A stretch of DNA of 36,523 nucleotides, taken from positions 1 through 36,523 of the forward strand of contig NZ_JABDMV010000026.1 in NCBI RefSeq assembly GCF_013001275.1, given 5' to 3'. Made by a program: the position numbers and the translations under genes. The DNA is from Flaviramulus sp. (GTDB taxonomy: Bacteria; Bacteroidota; Bacteroidia; Flavobacteriales; Flavobacteriaceae). The notes under the pieces were generated by a model. It was given only the letters and a program-made list of their open reading frames with translations, was not told the DNA's origin and did no database searches. How positions within the stretch are numbered: the stretch's first letter is position 1; each line of letters starts with the position of its first letter. This document shows positions 26,763-34,427 of this stretch, piece after piece.

Positions 26763-27651
26763 GTTTTAAAATAATAGTATTGTTAGATTTACTATAGGTT
26801 ACATGTAAAGGTAGGGTAATTGATTTTAATGCTACGTCCATATTATCGTGTGTAAAACTACCCGTGAATAATTGGGTTGAGTTTATATTTAATAACGTAA
26901 CATCAACATTATATTGTCTTTCAAATTCCGCAATCACTATTTTATAAGGTAAACTTTTAAAAGTGCTTTCGTTATTTAACCACGAAGGTGTTGAGCGGTT
27001 TTCTTTTTCCTTTGCAATAATTTCCCCATCAATAATTAAAAAACTGTCTCCAGGTTTTAATTTTATTTCTTGAGAATTGTGCGTTACCCCAACTAACCCT
27101 TCGTAGCAAATAACCTCAAAATAATTGTCCCAATGTTTCACATTAAATTGAGTGCCATAAACCATTATGGTTCCGGATTTTGTAATTACGTTGAATGAAG
27201 AACCTTTAGCAACTTTAAAAAAGGCTTCGCCTTCAAGCGTTACAATACGTTCTTTTTTCCAATCACTTTTATTAAATTCTAGTGTAGATTTGGCGTTGAG
27301 GGATACGCTTGAATCATCTGGTAATACAACATTAGTTTTTTGCGCAAATTCTGTTGCAATTGTAGTGTCTAAGGTTGTTGTATAAAAGTATAAACTAAAA
27401 CAAATAGCTAGAATTGCCGCCACACGCAATAAAGGTTTTATCCAGTGTGTTGGTTTTTGTTTTTTGCTTTTAATCGTAGATAATACATTTTCTAATTCCT
27501 TGGAAGTATTGTAACTATCTGCTTTAAAAGCGTGCAAACTAGTATTTAACTTAACTAAATCATCATAATCTTCAAGCCTTTTAAATGCTTCAAGTTCTTG
27601 ATTATTTAGATTGTTATCTAACCATTTCGATATTAGTTCTTCTCTTTTCAT
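26755..27651 (-). CDS. FecR-family anti-sigma factor (FecR + DUF4974)
   Basis: Inner-membrane regulator that relays the state of the TonB receptor to the ECF sigma factor. The 298-residue product has a cytosolic N-terminal domain (1-68; EELISKWLDNNLNNQE), one membrane helix (about 71-90, LLRVAAILAICFSLYFY), and a periplasmic FecR domain (about 95-195; VVLPDDSSVSLNAKSTLEF, GEAFFKVAKG, YGTQFNVK). It ends with a DUF4974 domain (about 228-298), the STN-like end typical of Bacteroidota. Its last 8 bases overlap the receptor start. Upstream lies the AGGGTAGG-N16-CTGTT motif shared with the lipoprotein gene. Confidence 0.93.
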   Translation of the reverse strand: MKREELISKWLDNNLNNQELEAFKRLEDYDDLVKLNTSLHAFKADSYNTSKELENVLSTIKSKKQKPTHWIKPLLRVAAILAICFSLYFYTTTLDTTIATEFAQKTNVVLPDDSSVSLNAKSTLEFNKSDWKKERIVTLEGEAFFKVAKGSSFNVITKSGTIMVYGTQFNVKHWDNYFEVICYEGLVGVTHNSQEIKLKPGDSFLIIDGEIIAKEKENRSTPSWLNNESTFKSLPYKIVIAEFERQYNVDVTLLNINSTQLFTGSFTHDNMDVALKSITLPLHVTYSKSNNTIILKRE

Positions 27652-27671
27652 GATTTCTTATACAACTATAT

Positions 27672-27700
27672 AACAGTTAACTTTTATTTTTCCCTACCCT
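27672..27700 (-). promoter_or_regulatory. candidate ECF-sigma promoter upstream of fecR
   Basis: Read on the minus strand, AGGGTAGG (27700-27693) is followed after 16 bases by CTGTT (27676-27672), then ATA, ending about 20 bases before the fecR ATG. The same pair with the same spacing occurs upstream of the divergent lipoprotein gene. The 16-base spacing and orientation fit -35/-10 elements of an ECF sigma factor. The assignment to the adjacent sigma factor is inference. Confidence 0.6.
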
Positions 27701-27733
27701 AGTTTAATAAATAATTCAGAAATTGTCAAAAAT

Positions 27734-28249
27734 TTACAACTCCTTAATTTCCTTTCGAAGTTTTTCTAGGGCTCCATAAATACGTTTTTCAACGGCTTTG
27801 GTTGAAATGCCTAAAATCTCAGCAATTTCCTTAAAACGTTTTCCTTCAACACGATTCATCATAAAAGCTTCCCTTTGAGCATCCGTTAAATTACTTAATG
27901 CTTTTTGAAGCTTTTGGTTATACTCGGTTTCCTGCATTAAAAATTCAGGAGTCTCGTTAGTATACCTTTTAGGTTTAGTTTGCTGGTGCTTTAAAACAAC
28001 TTTTTGATGCGCTGCTTCATTTAACATTAAATTATTGGCAGTTGTAAATACAAAACTTTTAGCTTTTTCGGGCGATATTTTGGCACAGTTTTCCCATAAC
28101 TTTATAAAGGCTTCTTGCACTTTATCTTTTGGGTTAAGTAAATCGCCAAACTTGTAATACAAAAAGTTATGCAAATCTTTGGCGTGTTTATTAAATATGG
28201 AAGAAAAAATATGCTCTTCACAAATATTGTCATGTAATTGTTTCCCCAT
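27734..28249 (-). CDS. ECF-type RNA polymerase sigma factor (FecI-like)
   Basis: Alternative sigma factor of the extracytoplasmic-function group, presumably held by the FecR protein encoded next. The 171-residue product has region 2 (about 18-80; KDKVQEAFIKLWENC, SFVFTTANNLMLNE) and region 4 (about 115-168; LTDAQREAFMMNRVEGKRFKEIA, LGISTKAVEKRIYGALEKLR), with the helix-turn-helix complete. There is no region 1 or 3, as expected for ECF factors. It is followed by an 82-base gap and fecR on the same strand. The paired motifs near both neighbours suggest it controls them. Confidence 0.94.
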   Translation of the reverse strand: MGKQLHDNICEEHIFSSIFNKHAKDLHNFLYYKFGDLLNPKDKVQEAFIKLWENCAKISPEKAKSFVFTTANNLMLNEAAHQKVVLKHQQTKPKRYTNETPEFLMQETEYNQKLQKALSNLTDAQREAFMMNRVEGKRFKEIAEILGISTKAVEKRIYGALEKLRKEIKEL

Positions 28250-28294
28250 AAATATTGGTAGTTCGTGCTACTAAATTAAAAAAAAACGACACAA

Positions 28295-28323
28295 AGGGTA
28301 GGAATTTTTATAGTTATCCTGTT
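28295..28323 (+). promoter_or_regulatory. candidate ECF-sigma promoter upstream of the lipoprotein gene
   Basis: AGGGTAGG (28295-28302), 16 bases, CTGTT (28319-28323), then TTA. The element is identical in both boxes and in spacing to the one before fecR, and also shares GTTA in the spacer, shifted by one base. It points toward the lipoprotein gene, 16 bases before ATG 28340 and 40 before ATG 28364. Confidence 0.6.
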
Positions 28324-28363
28324 TTATTATTAAAATGCAATGTTAAACCCTAAAAACACTATC

Positions 28364-30142
28364 ATGAAAACAAAAATGAAAACACTACTGTTATTACCTT
28401 TTTTTGCCCTTTTAATGTTTACTTCTTGTCAGGACGAGGTAATTGAAATTACCGACCCTACAGAAAGCGAAGCTTTAGCCCCAGAAGCTGAGTTAACAAG
28501 TTTATTGTTCTCCACGTCTATTATGGACGGATCTGCAGATAATATTATAGATAAAGCAAGTTGTTTATCTGTGCATTTGCCAGTAACCGTAATTGTGAAT
28601 GGTTTAGAAATTAGAATCGATTCGAAAGAAGATTTTGAAGTTATTGAAGCTATTTTTGATGAATTCGAAGATGATGAAGATAATTTAGAAATTATTTTTC
28701 CTATTACAATTGTGAGATCAAATTATGAAGATATTGTAATTGAAAATCGCGCGGAATTAGAAGAATTAATTCAAGAATGTAAAGATGAAAATGCACCAGA
28801 TGACGATATAGAGTGTATTGATTTTAAATACCCAATATCTTTTTCAGTGTATAATACCCAATTTCAAATTATTAACGTGGTAACTATTGAAAACGACAGA
28901 CAGTTACATCAATTTATCAAACGTGTAATAAATGCAGAAGTTTTGGCTAGTCTAAATTTTCCAGTAACTATGGTGTTGGCTGATGGAACTGAAATTGTAG
29001 TAAACAATAATATAGAATTGGCAAGAACTATTAAAGAAGCCAAAGATGCATGTGATGAAGATGATGATAATGATTATGGTGATGATGATTTCACGAAAGA
29101 ACGTTTAGATAATTTATTAAAATCATGTCCTTGGGTGGTTTATGAATTTAATAGAAATAACGATAACTTAAACGACCAATATCGTGAATATGTCATGGTG
29201 TTTAAAGAAGACAATGTTGTTAAAGTTTACGCTAGAGGTGGAGACACACTTACAGGAACTTGGACTACTCGTGTTTCAGACCATGGGGCATTAATAAAAT
29301 TAGAATTCGATACACTAGTTGACTTTAGTTTAGAGTGGTTTGTTTACGATTTAGAACCTGGCAGAATTAAATTATATCAAGCTGGTGGTAACAAAATTAT
29401 TTTAAAGAAAAACTGTGATTTAGCTTTTGACATTACTAAAGAGCGTATAGAAAACTATTTACAAGAATGTTTGTGGAGAGTAGCACGCTTAAGTATTGAT
29501 GGTGCTAATAATGAAAAAGATTATATAGGAACACCGTTAAAATTCTTCCCGAATTATCAAGTAAAGATTAGAGTTAATGGAGAATTTGTAACCGGTAATT
29601 ATCAAGTAGTAAGTTATAATACTGAAGGATTTGTATTGCAAATTCAATTAGAAGGAAGACCACATTTACAGTTAGAATGGTTTGTTACCTTTTTACAACC
29701 TGGTTTAATAAAACTTGAATCATTAGGTAACAGAGATAACAAAATGGTTTTACAAAGACACTGTCCAGATTCCGATGACGATTTAACTTATATTGATGGT
29801 GTAATAGAAACTGGAGAATGGGAAGTAGCTTTATACGAAGATGGTGATCAAAATAAAACAGAAGAATATATTGGTTATACAATAGATTTCTTAGAAAGCG
29901 GTTATATTAAAGTAACTGGCCCTAATTCAACAGGGACAACGCCAGATATTATTGATGGTTCTTGGTTAGCCTACAGAAATAATGGATTGTATTTAGGAAT
30001 GCATTATGGTATTGAAGCCCCATTTGATGAATTAAACCACAGATGGAAAATAGCTGAAATTAGCCCTAATAGAATTGTTTTAAAAGATTTGAATGCTAAT
30101 GGAGGTATTGAAAGAATATTAGTCCTTGAAAAGAAAAATTAA
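28364..30142 (+). CDS. large repeat-bearing lipoprotein, partner of the sigma/FecR/TonB locus
   Basis: Not a protein I can name. I favour ATG 28364 (592 residues), which gives the lipoprotein signal MKTKMKTLLL...LLMFTSC with Cys22 lipidated; ATG 28340 is an alternative. After CQDE, an acidic stretch possibly favouring surface export, come four short repeats of the type (F/Y)P(V/I)(T/S)...(E/Q)(I/F).I (from about residues 67, 108, 149 and 197). An acidic linker follows (231-242, mostly Asp). Then come three repeats of about 110 residues (from 243, 356 and 475) of ERL-N-L--C-W pattern ending in I/VxLxxxC, beta-rich and perhaps lipocalin-like. Cysteines mark the unit edges. It has its own terminator and shares a promoter motif with fecR. 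Confidence 0.85.
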   Translation: MKTKMKTLLLLPFFALLMFTSCQDEVIEITDPTESEALAPEAELTSLLFSTSIMDGSADNIIDKASCLSVHLPVTVIVNGLEIRIDSKEDFEVIEAIFDEFEDDEDNLEIIFPITIVRSNYEDIVIENRAELEELIQECKDENAPDDDIECIDFKYPISFSVYNTQFQIINVVTIENDRQLHQFIKRVINAEVLASLNFPVTMVLADGTEIVVNNNIELARTIKEAKDACDEDDDNDYGDDDFTKERLDNLLKSCPWVVYEFNRNNDNLNDQYREYVMVFKEDNVVKVYARGGDTLTGTWTTRVSDHGALIKLEFDTLVDFSLEWFVYDLEPGRIKLYQAGGNKIILKKNCDLAFDITKERIENYLQECLWRVARLSIDGANNEKDYIGTPLKFFPNYQVKIRVNGEFVTGNYQVVSYNTEGFVLQIQLEGRPHLQLEWFVTFLQPGLIKLESLGNRDNKMVLQRHCPDSDDDLTYIDGVIETGEWEVALYEDGDQNKTEEYIGYTIDFLESGYIKVTGPNSTGTTPDIIDGSWLAYRNNGLYLGMHYGIEAPFDELNHRWKIAEISPNRIVLKDLNANGGIERILVLEKKN

Positions 30143-30157
30143 TTATGCTTTTGGTTA

Positions 30158-30213
30158 AAAGGAAACTCTTATTTTTTGGTTGGTTAGGTTAATTATCAAG
30201 TTAAGTTTCCTTT
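30158..30213 (+). repeat. inverted repeat downstream of the lipoprotein gene
   Basis: AAAGGAAACT (30158-30167) is the exact complement of AGTTTCCTTT (30204-30213), separated by 36 bases. It lies just ahead of the stronger terminator hairpin at 30218. It may stabilise the 3' end of the mRNA; there is no T-run. Confidence 0.45.
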
Positions 30214-30217
30214 ATAG

Positions 30218-30249
30218 GGCTGTCAAATTCAATTTTGGCAGCCTTTTTT
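30218..30249 (+). terminator. intrinsic terminator after the lipoprotein gene
   Basis: GGCTGTCAAA (30218-30227) pairs with TTTGGCAGCC (30234-30243) with one G-U pair and a 6-base loop, followed by six T. A GC-rich stem base and a clear U-tract make this a strong terminator. Confidence 0.9.
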
Positions 30250-30293
30250 ATTCACTTTGTGCGTTCTCACTTCAATAATAAACATCAAATCAC

Positions 30294-30301
30294 TAAATTT
30301 G
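30294..30301 (+). promoter_or_regulatory. -7 promoter element for ffh
   Basis: TAAATTTG is an exact TAnnTTTG match 25 bases before the ffh ATG, leaving a leader of about 20 bases. The -33 region is poorly matched. Confidence 0.5.
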
Positions 30302-30326
30302 CAGTTCTTAAAATTTTAATAAAAAT

Positions 30327-31655
30327 ATGTTTAATAATTTAAGCGATAAGTTAGATAAAGCGTTACACGTATTAAAAGGTCACGGAAGCATTTCAGAAGT
30401 AAATGTTGCCGAAACTTTAAAAGAGGTAAGACGTGCGTTATTAGATGCCGATGTTAACTTTAAAATAGCCAAAGATTTTACTGTTCGAGTAAAGGAAAAA
30501 GCTTTAGGTCAGAATGTTTTAACAACATTACAGCCGGGGCAGTTAATGGTTAAAATAGTAAAAGATGAGTTAACCCAACTTATGGGTGGCGATGCTGAAG
30601 GGATAAATTTATCAGGCACTCCAAGTATAATATTAATGTCTGGATTACAAGGTTCTGGTAAAACAACATTTTCCGGTAAACTTGCTAATTATCTTAAAAA
30701 TAAAAAATCTAAAAAACCATTATTAGTAGCCTGTGACGTTTATCGTCCAGCGGCCATTGATCAATTACACGTAGTTGGAGATCAAATTGGAGTGGAAGTG
30801 TTTAGTGATAGAGGTAATAAAGATCCTGTAGCGATTTCGAAAGCAGCTATTGCTTATGCAAACGCAAATGGATTTAATGTAGTGATAATAGATACCGCAG
30901 GTCGTTTAGCTGTTGATGAGGTTATGATGACCGAAATATCTAATATCCATAAAGCTATTCAGCCTCAAGAAACTCTTTTTGTCGTAGATTCTATGACAGG
31001 GCAAGATGCTGTTAATACGGCGAAGGCTTTTAACGATGTTTTGAATTTTGATGGTGTTATACTTACAAAATTAGATGGTGATACCCGCGGTGGAGCAGCT
31101 ATTTCTATTAAATCTGTAGTTAATAAACCCATTAAGTTTATTGGTACGGGCGAGAAAATGGAAGCAATCGATGTGTTTTATCCAGCACGTATGGCCGATC
31201 GTATTTTGGGCATGGGTGATGTTGTTTCATTAGTGGAACGTGCGCAAGAACAATTTGATGAAGTAGAGGCAAGGAAACTTCAAAAGAAAATAGCCAAAAA
31301 CCAGTTTGGTTTTGATGACTTCTTAAAGCAGATTCAGCAAATAAAGAAAATGGGTAATATGAAAGACCTTATGGGAATGATTCCTGGGGTTGGTAAAATG
31401 ATGAAAGACGTTGATATTGATGATGATGCATTTAAAGGTATTGAAGCTATTATTCATTCAATGACCCCTAAAGAAAGAAGCAATCCATCCATTTTGAATT
31501 CAAGCCGAAAAATTAGAATTGGAAAAGGGTCTGGAACATCTGTTCAGCAAGTAAATCAGCTTTTAAAACAATTTAATCAAATGAGTAAAATGATGAAGAT
31601 GATGCAAGGTGGTGGTGGAAAAAAAATGATGCAAATGATGAAGGGAATGAAATAA
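30327..31655 (+). CDS. ffh: signal recognition particle GTPase Ffh
   Basis: Ffh binds signal sequences on ribosomes through 4.5S/6S RNA and delivers nascent membrane proteins to FtsY and SecY. The 442-residue product has the N domain (1-95; LDKALHVLKGHGSISEVNV) and the G domain with P-loop GLQGSGKTTFSGKLA (about 108-122), ACDVYRPAAIDQL, DTAGRLAVD and TKLDGDTRGGAA. The Met-rich M domain (about 325-442) ends MSKMMKMMQGGGGKKMMQMM. Length is typical. It has its own -7 box. folD is 56 bases downstream and may be co-transcribed. Confidence 0.97.
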   Translation: MFNNLSDKLDKALHVLKGHGSISEVNVAETLKEVRRALLDADVNFKIAKDFTVRVKEKALGQNVLTTLQPGQLMVKIVKDELTQLMGGDAEGINLSGTPSIILMSGLQGSGKTTFSGKLANYLKNKKSKKPLLVACDVYRPAAIDQLHVVGDQIGVEVFSDRGNKDPVAISKAAIAYANANGFNVVIIDTAGRLAVDEVMMTEISNIHKAIQPQETLFVVDSMTGQDAVNTAKAFNDVLNFDGVILTKLDGDTRGGAAISIKSVVNKPIKFIGTGEKMEAIDVFYPARMADRILGMGDVVSLVERAQEQFDEVEARKLQKKIAKNQFGFDDFLKQIQQIKKMGNMKDLMGMIPGVGKMMKDVDIDDDAFKGIEAIIHSMTPKERSNPSILNSSRKIRIGKGSGTSVQQVNQLLKQFNQMSKMMKMMQGGGGKKMMQMMKGMK

Positions 31656-31711
31656 TGCCCCTTTATTCTGAATAAATATTTTATATAACAGCTAACAATC
31701 AACACGAAAAG

Positions 31712-32590
31712 ATGGTCATTTTAGACGGAAAAAAAATTAGTAACGACATTAAGGATGAAATCGCTGCTGAGGTAAAAAAAATGAAAGACAAAGGAGAAAA
31801 AGTTCCACATTTGGCAGCAATTATTGTTGGTAATGACGGCGCGAGTTTAACCTATGTTGGCAGTAAGGTAAAGGCTTGTGAGCGTGTTGGTTTTGAGTCT
31901 ACATTGGTTCAAATGTCTAATACAACCAGTGAAATTGAATTGTTAGATAAAATAAAAGAATTAAATGAAAACCCAGAGATTGACGGGTTTATAGTTCAGT
32001 TGCCATTACCAAAACAAATTAATGAACAGAAAGTTCTATTGGCTGTGAATCCCGACAAAGATGTTGATGGTTTCCATCCTACAAATTTTGGAAAAATGGC
32101 TTTAGATATGAGTACATTTATTCCTGCAACTCCATTTGGAATATTAGAATTACTAGAACGTTATGGTGTGGAAACTAAAGGGAAACATACTGTGGTAATT
32201 GGGCGCTCTCACATTGTTGGTAGACCAATGAGTATTTTAATGGGAAGAAAAGGCTTTCCGGGAAATTCAACAGTTACCTTAACACATAGCCACACTAAAA
32301 ATATTACTCAAATTACATCTCAAGCAGATATTATTATTTCAGCATTAGGAGTTCCTAATTTCCTAAAAGCTGAAATGGTTAAGGACGGTGCAGTAATTAT
32401 AGATGTTGGAATCACCCGTGTTACTGATGAGACTAGACCAAGAGGTTACCGAATTGTGGGTGATGTAGATTTTGCTAATGTTTGCAAAAAAGCAAGTTAT
32501 ATAACTCCAGTTCCAGGTGGTGTTGGACCAATGACTATTGCCATGTTACTTAAAAACACTTTACTGGCAAGAGAGCAACACAATCTATAA
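31712..32590 (+). CDS. folD: bifunctional methylenetetrahydrofolate dehydrogenase / cyclohydrolase
   Basis: FolD interconverts 5,10-methylene-, methenyl- and 10-formyl-tetrahydrofolate with NADP, feeding purine and fMet-tRNA synthesis. The 292-residue product carries the substrate site YVGSKVKACERVGF with the catalytic Lys52 and the motif QLPLPKQINEQ. It also has NPDKDVDGFHPTNFGKM, the NADP-binding GRSHIVGRPMSILM, and PGGVGPMTIAMLLKNT at the end. It lies after ffh with no clear promoter or terminator in the 56-base gap. Confidence 0.97.
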   Translation: MVILDGKKISNDIKDEIAAEVKKMKDKGEKVPHLAAIIVGNDGASLTYVGSKVKACERVGFESTLVQMSNTTSEIELLDKIKELNENPEIDGFIVQLPLPKQINEQKVLLAVNPDKDVDGFHPTNFGKMALDMSTFIPATPFGILELLERYGVETKGKHTVVIGRSHIVGRPMSILMGRKGFPGNSTVTLTHSHTKNITQITSQADIIISALGVPNFLKAEMVKDGAVIIDVGITRVTDETRPRGYRIVGDVDFANVCKKASYITPVPGGVGPMTIAMLLKNTLLAREQHNL

Positions 32591-32618
32591 TTAATAAAGG
32601 AATTACCTAAATTGCATT

Positions 32619-33344
32619 ATGATTTTTAATATTTATAGTGCATTTTCAATTTCAAGAAGAGTTGAAATTGGTAGTTTACAACATGTGCTGCCTATTATTA
32701 TCGCAGTTATTTTTTGTTTATTTTTTATAAAATATTCAAACTTAAAATTTAATAAAAGAAAACAAGAACAAGCACTTCATCTTTTTGCATGCTTAATAAG
32801 TTTTACTGTTTTAGGATTTCATTTCTACAAAATTAGCTTAGGTAATTATAATTTATCAACCGATTTGCCATTATATCTATGCAGTTTGTTGGGTTTATTC
32901 ATGCCAATATTTACATACTATCGAAAATTTTGGATGTATGAAATTTTGCTATTTTGGATAATAGCAGGCACCTTGCAAGGTGTTATAACTCCAGATATTG
33001 AAATTGGATTTCCAAGCCTTGATTATTTTAGGTATTGGGCAGTGCATTTAGGGTTATTAATAATTATATTTTATGCAACTTTTGTTTTTAAAATGCGGCC
33101 GAAATTTAAAAGCGTTTTTAAATCATTTTTCGCATTACAAGTGTATGTGTTAGCGATGGTAATTATCAATTTTATATTAAATGCGAATTATTTTTATTTA
33201 AATGAAAAGCCAAAATCGGCTACATTGTTAGATTATTTTGGAGAATGGCCATGGTATATTGTAACAGGACAATTAATAATCATACCTTATTTTTTATTAA
33301 TTTATTTACCTTTTTATTTAGCTAAAAGAAGAAATAAGCTTTAA
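32619..33344 (+). CDS. TIGR02206 / TMEM164-like integral membrane protein
   Basis: A 241-residue protein with about seven hydrophobic segments. It has the family marks: PLYLCSLLGLFMP in the third segment, a conserved His in RYWAVHLGLL, and NANYFYLNEKPKSATLLDYFGEWPWYI near the end. Bacterial members (YwaF) have no established role. The eukaryotic relative TMEM164 is an acyltransferase acting on ether phospholipids, so a lipid-related function is possible but unproven. It begins 28 bases after folD and ends directly against the VOC gene stop (no gap, convergent). Confidence 0.85.
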   Translation: MIFNIYSAFSISRRVEIGSLQHVLPIIIAVIFCLFFIKYSNLKFNKRKQEQALHLFACLISFTVLGFHFYKISLGNYNLSTDLPLYLCSLLGLFMPIFTYYRKFWMYEILLFWIIAGTLQGVITPDIEIGFPSLDYFRYWAVHLGLLIIIFYATFVFKMRPKFKSVFKSFFALQVYVLAMVIINFILNANYFYLNEKPKSATLLDYFGEWPWYIVTGQLIIIPYFLLIYLPFYLAKRRNKL

Positions 33345-33770
33345 TTATTTGGCAAACAGTTGATTCATATCTTTAAATGCCTTAAATTCTAAAGCATTTC
33401 CAGAAGGGTCGTAGAAAAACATAGTAGCCTGTTCTCCTGCTAAACCTTCAAATCTAACATAAGGCTCAATAACAAATTCAATGTTTTTACTTCTTATATC
33501 TTCTGCGAAAGCGTGAAAAATATCCCAAGATAAAACCACACCAAAATGCGGTACAGGAACATCTTTTCCGTCAACAGAATTTGTATGTAATTTTGAGTTG
33601 TCTTTTGGTTTGTAATGAATTACTAATTGATGGCCGAAAAAATTAAAATCTACCCATTGGTCGCTACTTCTACCTTCCTCGCAACCTAATACATCTCTGT
33701 AAAATAATCTGCATTCTCTTAAATTATAAACAGGTATTGCTAAGTGAAAAGGTGATATTATTTTGCTCAT
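33345..33770 (-). CDS. VOC-family (glyoxalase/bleomycin resistance-like) protein
   Basis: Small vicinal-oxygen-chelate protein; 141 residues with two beta-alpha-beta-beta-beta modules. Candidate metal ligands by position are His9 (PFHLAIPV), His74 (PHFGVVLS) and Glu127 (GNALEFKAF), with a possible extra His52 (LVIHYKP). Whether it is an isomerase, dioxygenase or antibiotic-binding protein cannot be told. It lies 14 bases after the gene for a secreted protein on the same strand, probably one transcript. Confidence 0.9.
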   Translation of the reverse strand: MSKIISPFHLAIPVYNLRECRLFYRDVLGCEEGRSSDQWVDFNFFGHQLVIHYKPKDNSKLHTNSVDGKDVPVPHFGVVLSWDIFHAFAEDIRSKNIEFVIEPYVRFEGLAGEQATMFFYDPSGNALEFKAFKDMNQLFAK

Positions 33771-33784
33771 AAGTCTTTAAAATA

Positions 33785-34354
33785 TTAGTATTCTTCTCGA
33801 ATGCAGTTTATTTTCCAAGTTGGGTATTCTAATGTCTCATCTTTATCAACCCATTCGCCTACCCATTTATAACCCGCTTTTGATATGTCGTAAAATGTTA
33901 ATCTGTAAAATCCTTCCATGCCATTAGGCGCCTTTTGGTTGCGATAGAGTACAATATTACCATTCTCTTTTTTACTGCCCTCCCAAGTTGGCAATGTTGT
34001 TGAGGGTGATGCGGATGAATAGTAATGCACATACCAATTACTACTGTCCGCTATAAATTGACGAATGCTTCCAGAATGTTTGCCATCTGCTTTTAATGTT
34101 TCATCTTGCACAGCCATTCCATTCATTATATATTTCCATTTCCAGGTCATATCAATTGGTTCAGCCCATGATTGATCTTGATTTCTTGAAACGGATTTAC
34201 AATTGCACAAACCTATCAAATCTGCAAAATCTTCTGTTTGTTTTGGTGCTTCTGGATTTAATTTTCCGAATGGAAACTCTGTTGAAGGTTCATATTTATA
34301 TTGGGAAAATGCTGCAATTGAAATAAAAAAGAGGAGTAAAGTAGTTAGTCGCAT
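33785..34354 (-). CDS. small secreted protein of unknown function, perhaps lipocalin-like
   Basis: I start at ATG 34354, giving signal peptide MRLTTLLLFFISIAAFSQ; the ATG at 34399 adds residues ahead of it that spoil the signal. The mature part of about 170 residues has CNCKSVSRN early, then WKWKYIMNGMAVQDE, WYVHYYSSAS, GFYRLTFYDI and YKWVGEWVD. This alternation of Trp/Tyr-rich strands suggests a beta-barrel of the DUF1579/lipocalin kind. No catalytic motif is seen. It is probably co-transcribed with the VOC gene. Function unknown. Confidence 0.8.
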   Translation of the reverse strand: MRLTTLLLFFISIAAFSQYKYEPSTEFPFGKLNPEAPKQTEDFADLIGLCNCKSVSRNQDQSWAEPIDMTWKWKYIMNGMAVQDETLKADGKHSGSIRQFIADSSNWYVHYYSSASPSTTLPTWEGSKKENGNIVLYRNQKAPNGMEGFYRLTFYDISKAGYKWVGEWVDKDETLEYPTWKINCIREEY

Positions 34355-34427
34355 AATTAACTTTTTCTTAAAGTTAAAAAACAACAAGTAAAACGTCACT
34401 TGTTTTGTGAATAAATTAACAACAGAT

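Noticed and set aside
34096-34391. Two plus-strand frames opposite the small secreted protein
   Set aside because: Both overlap a gene with a clean signal peptide; their composition is that of a reversed coding strand.
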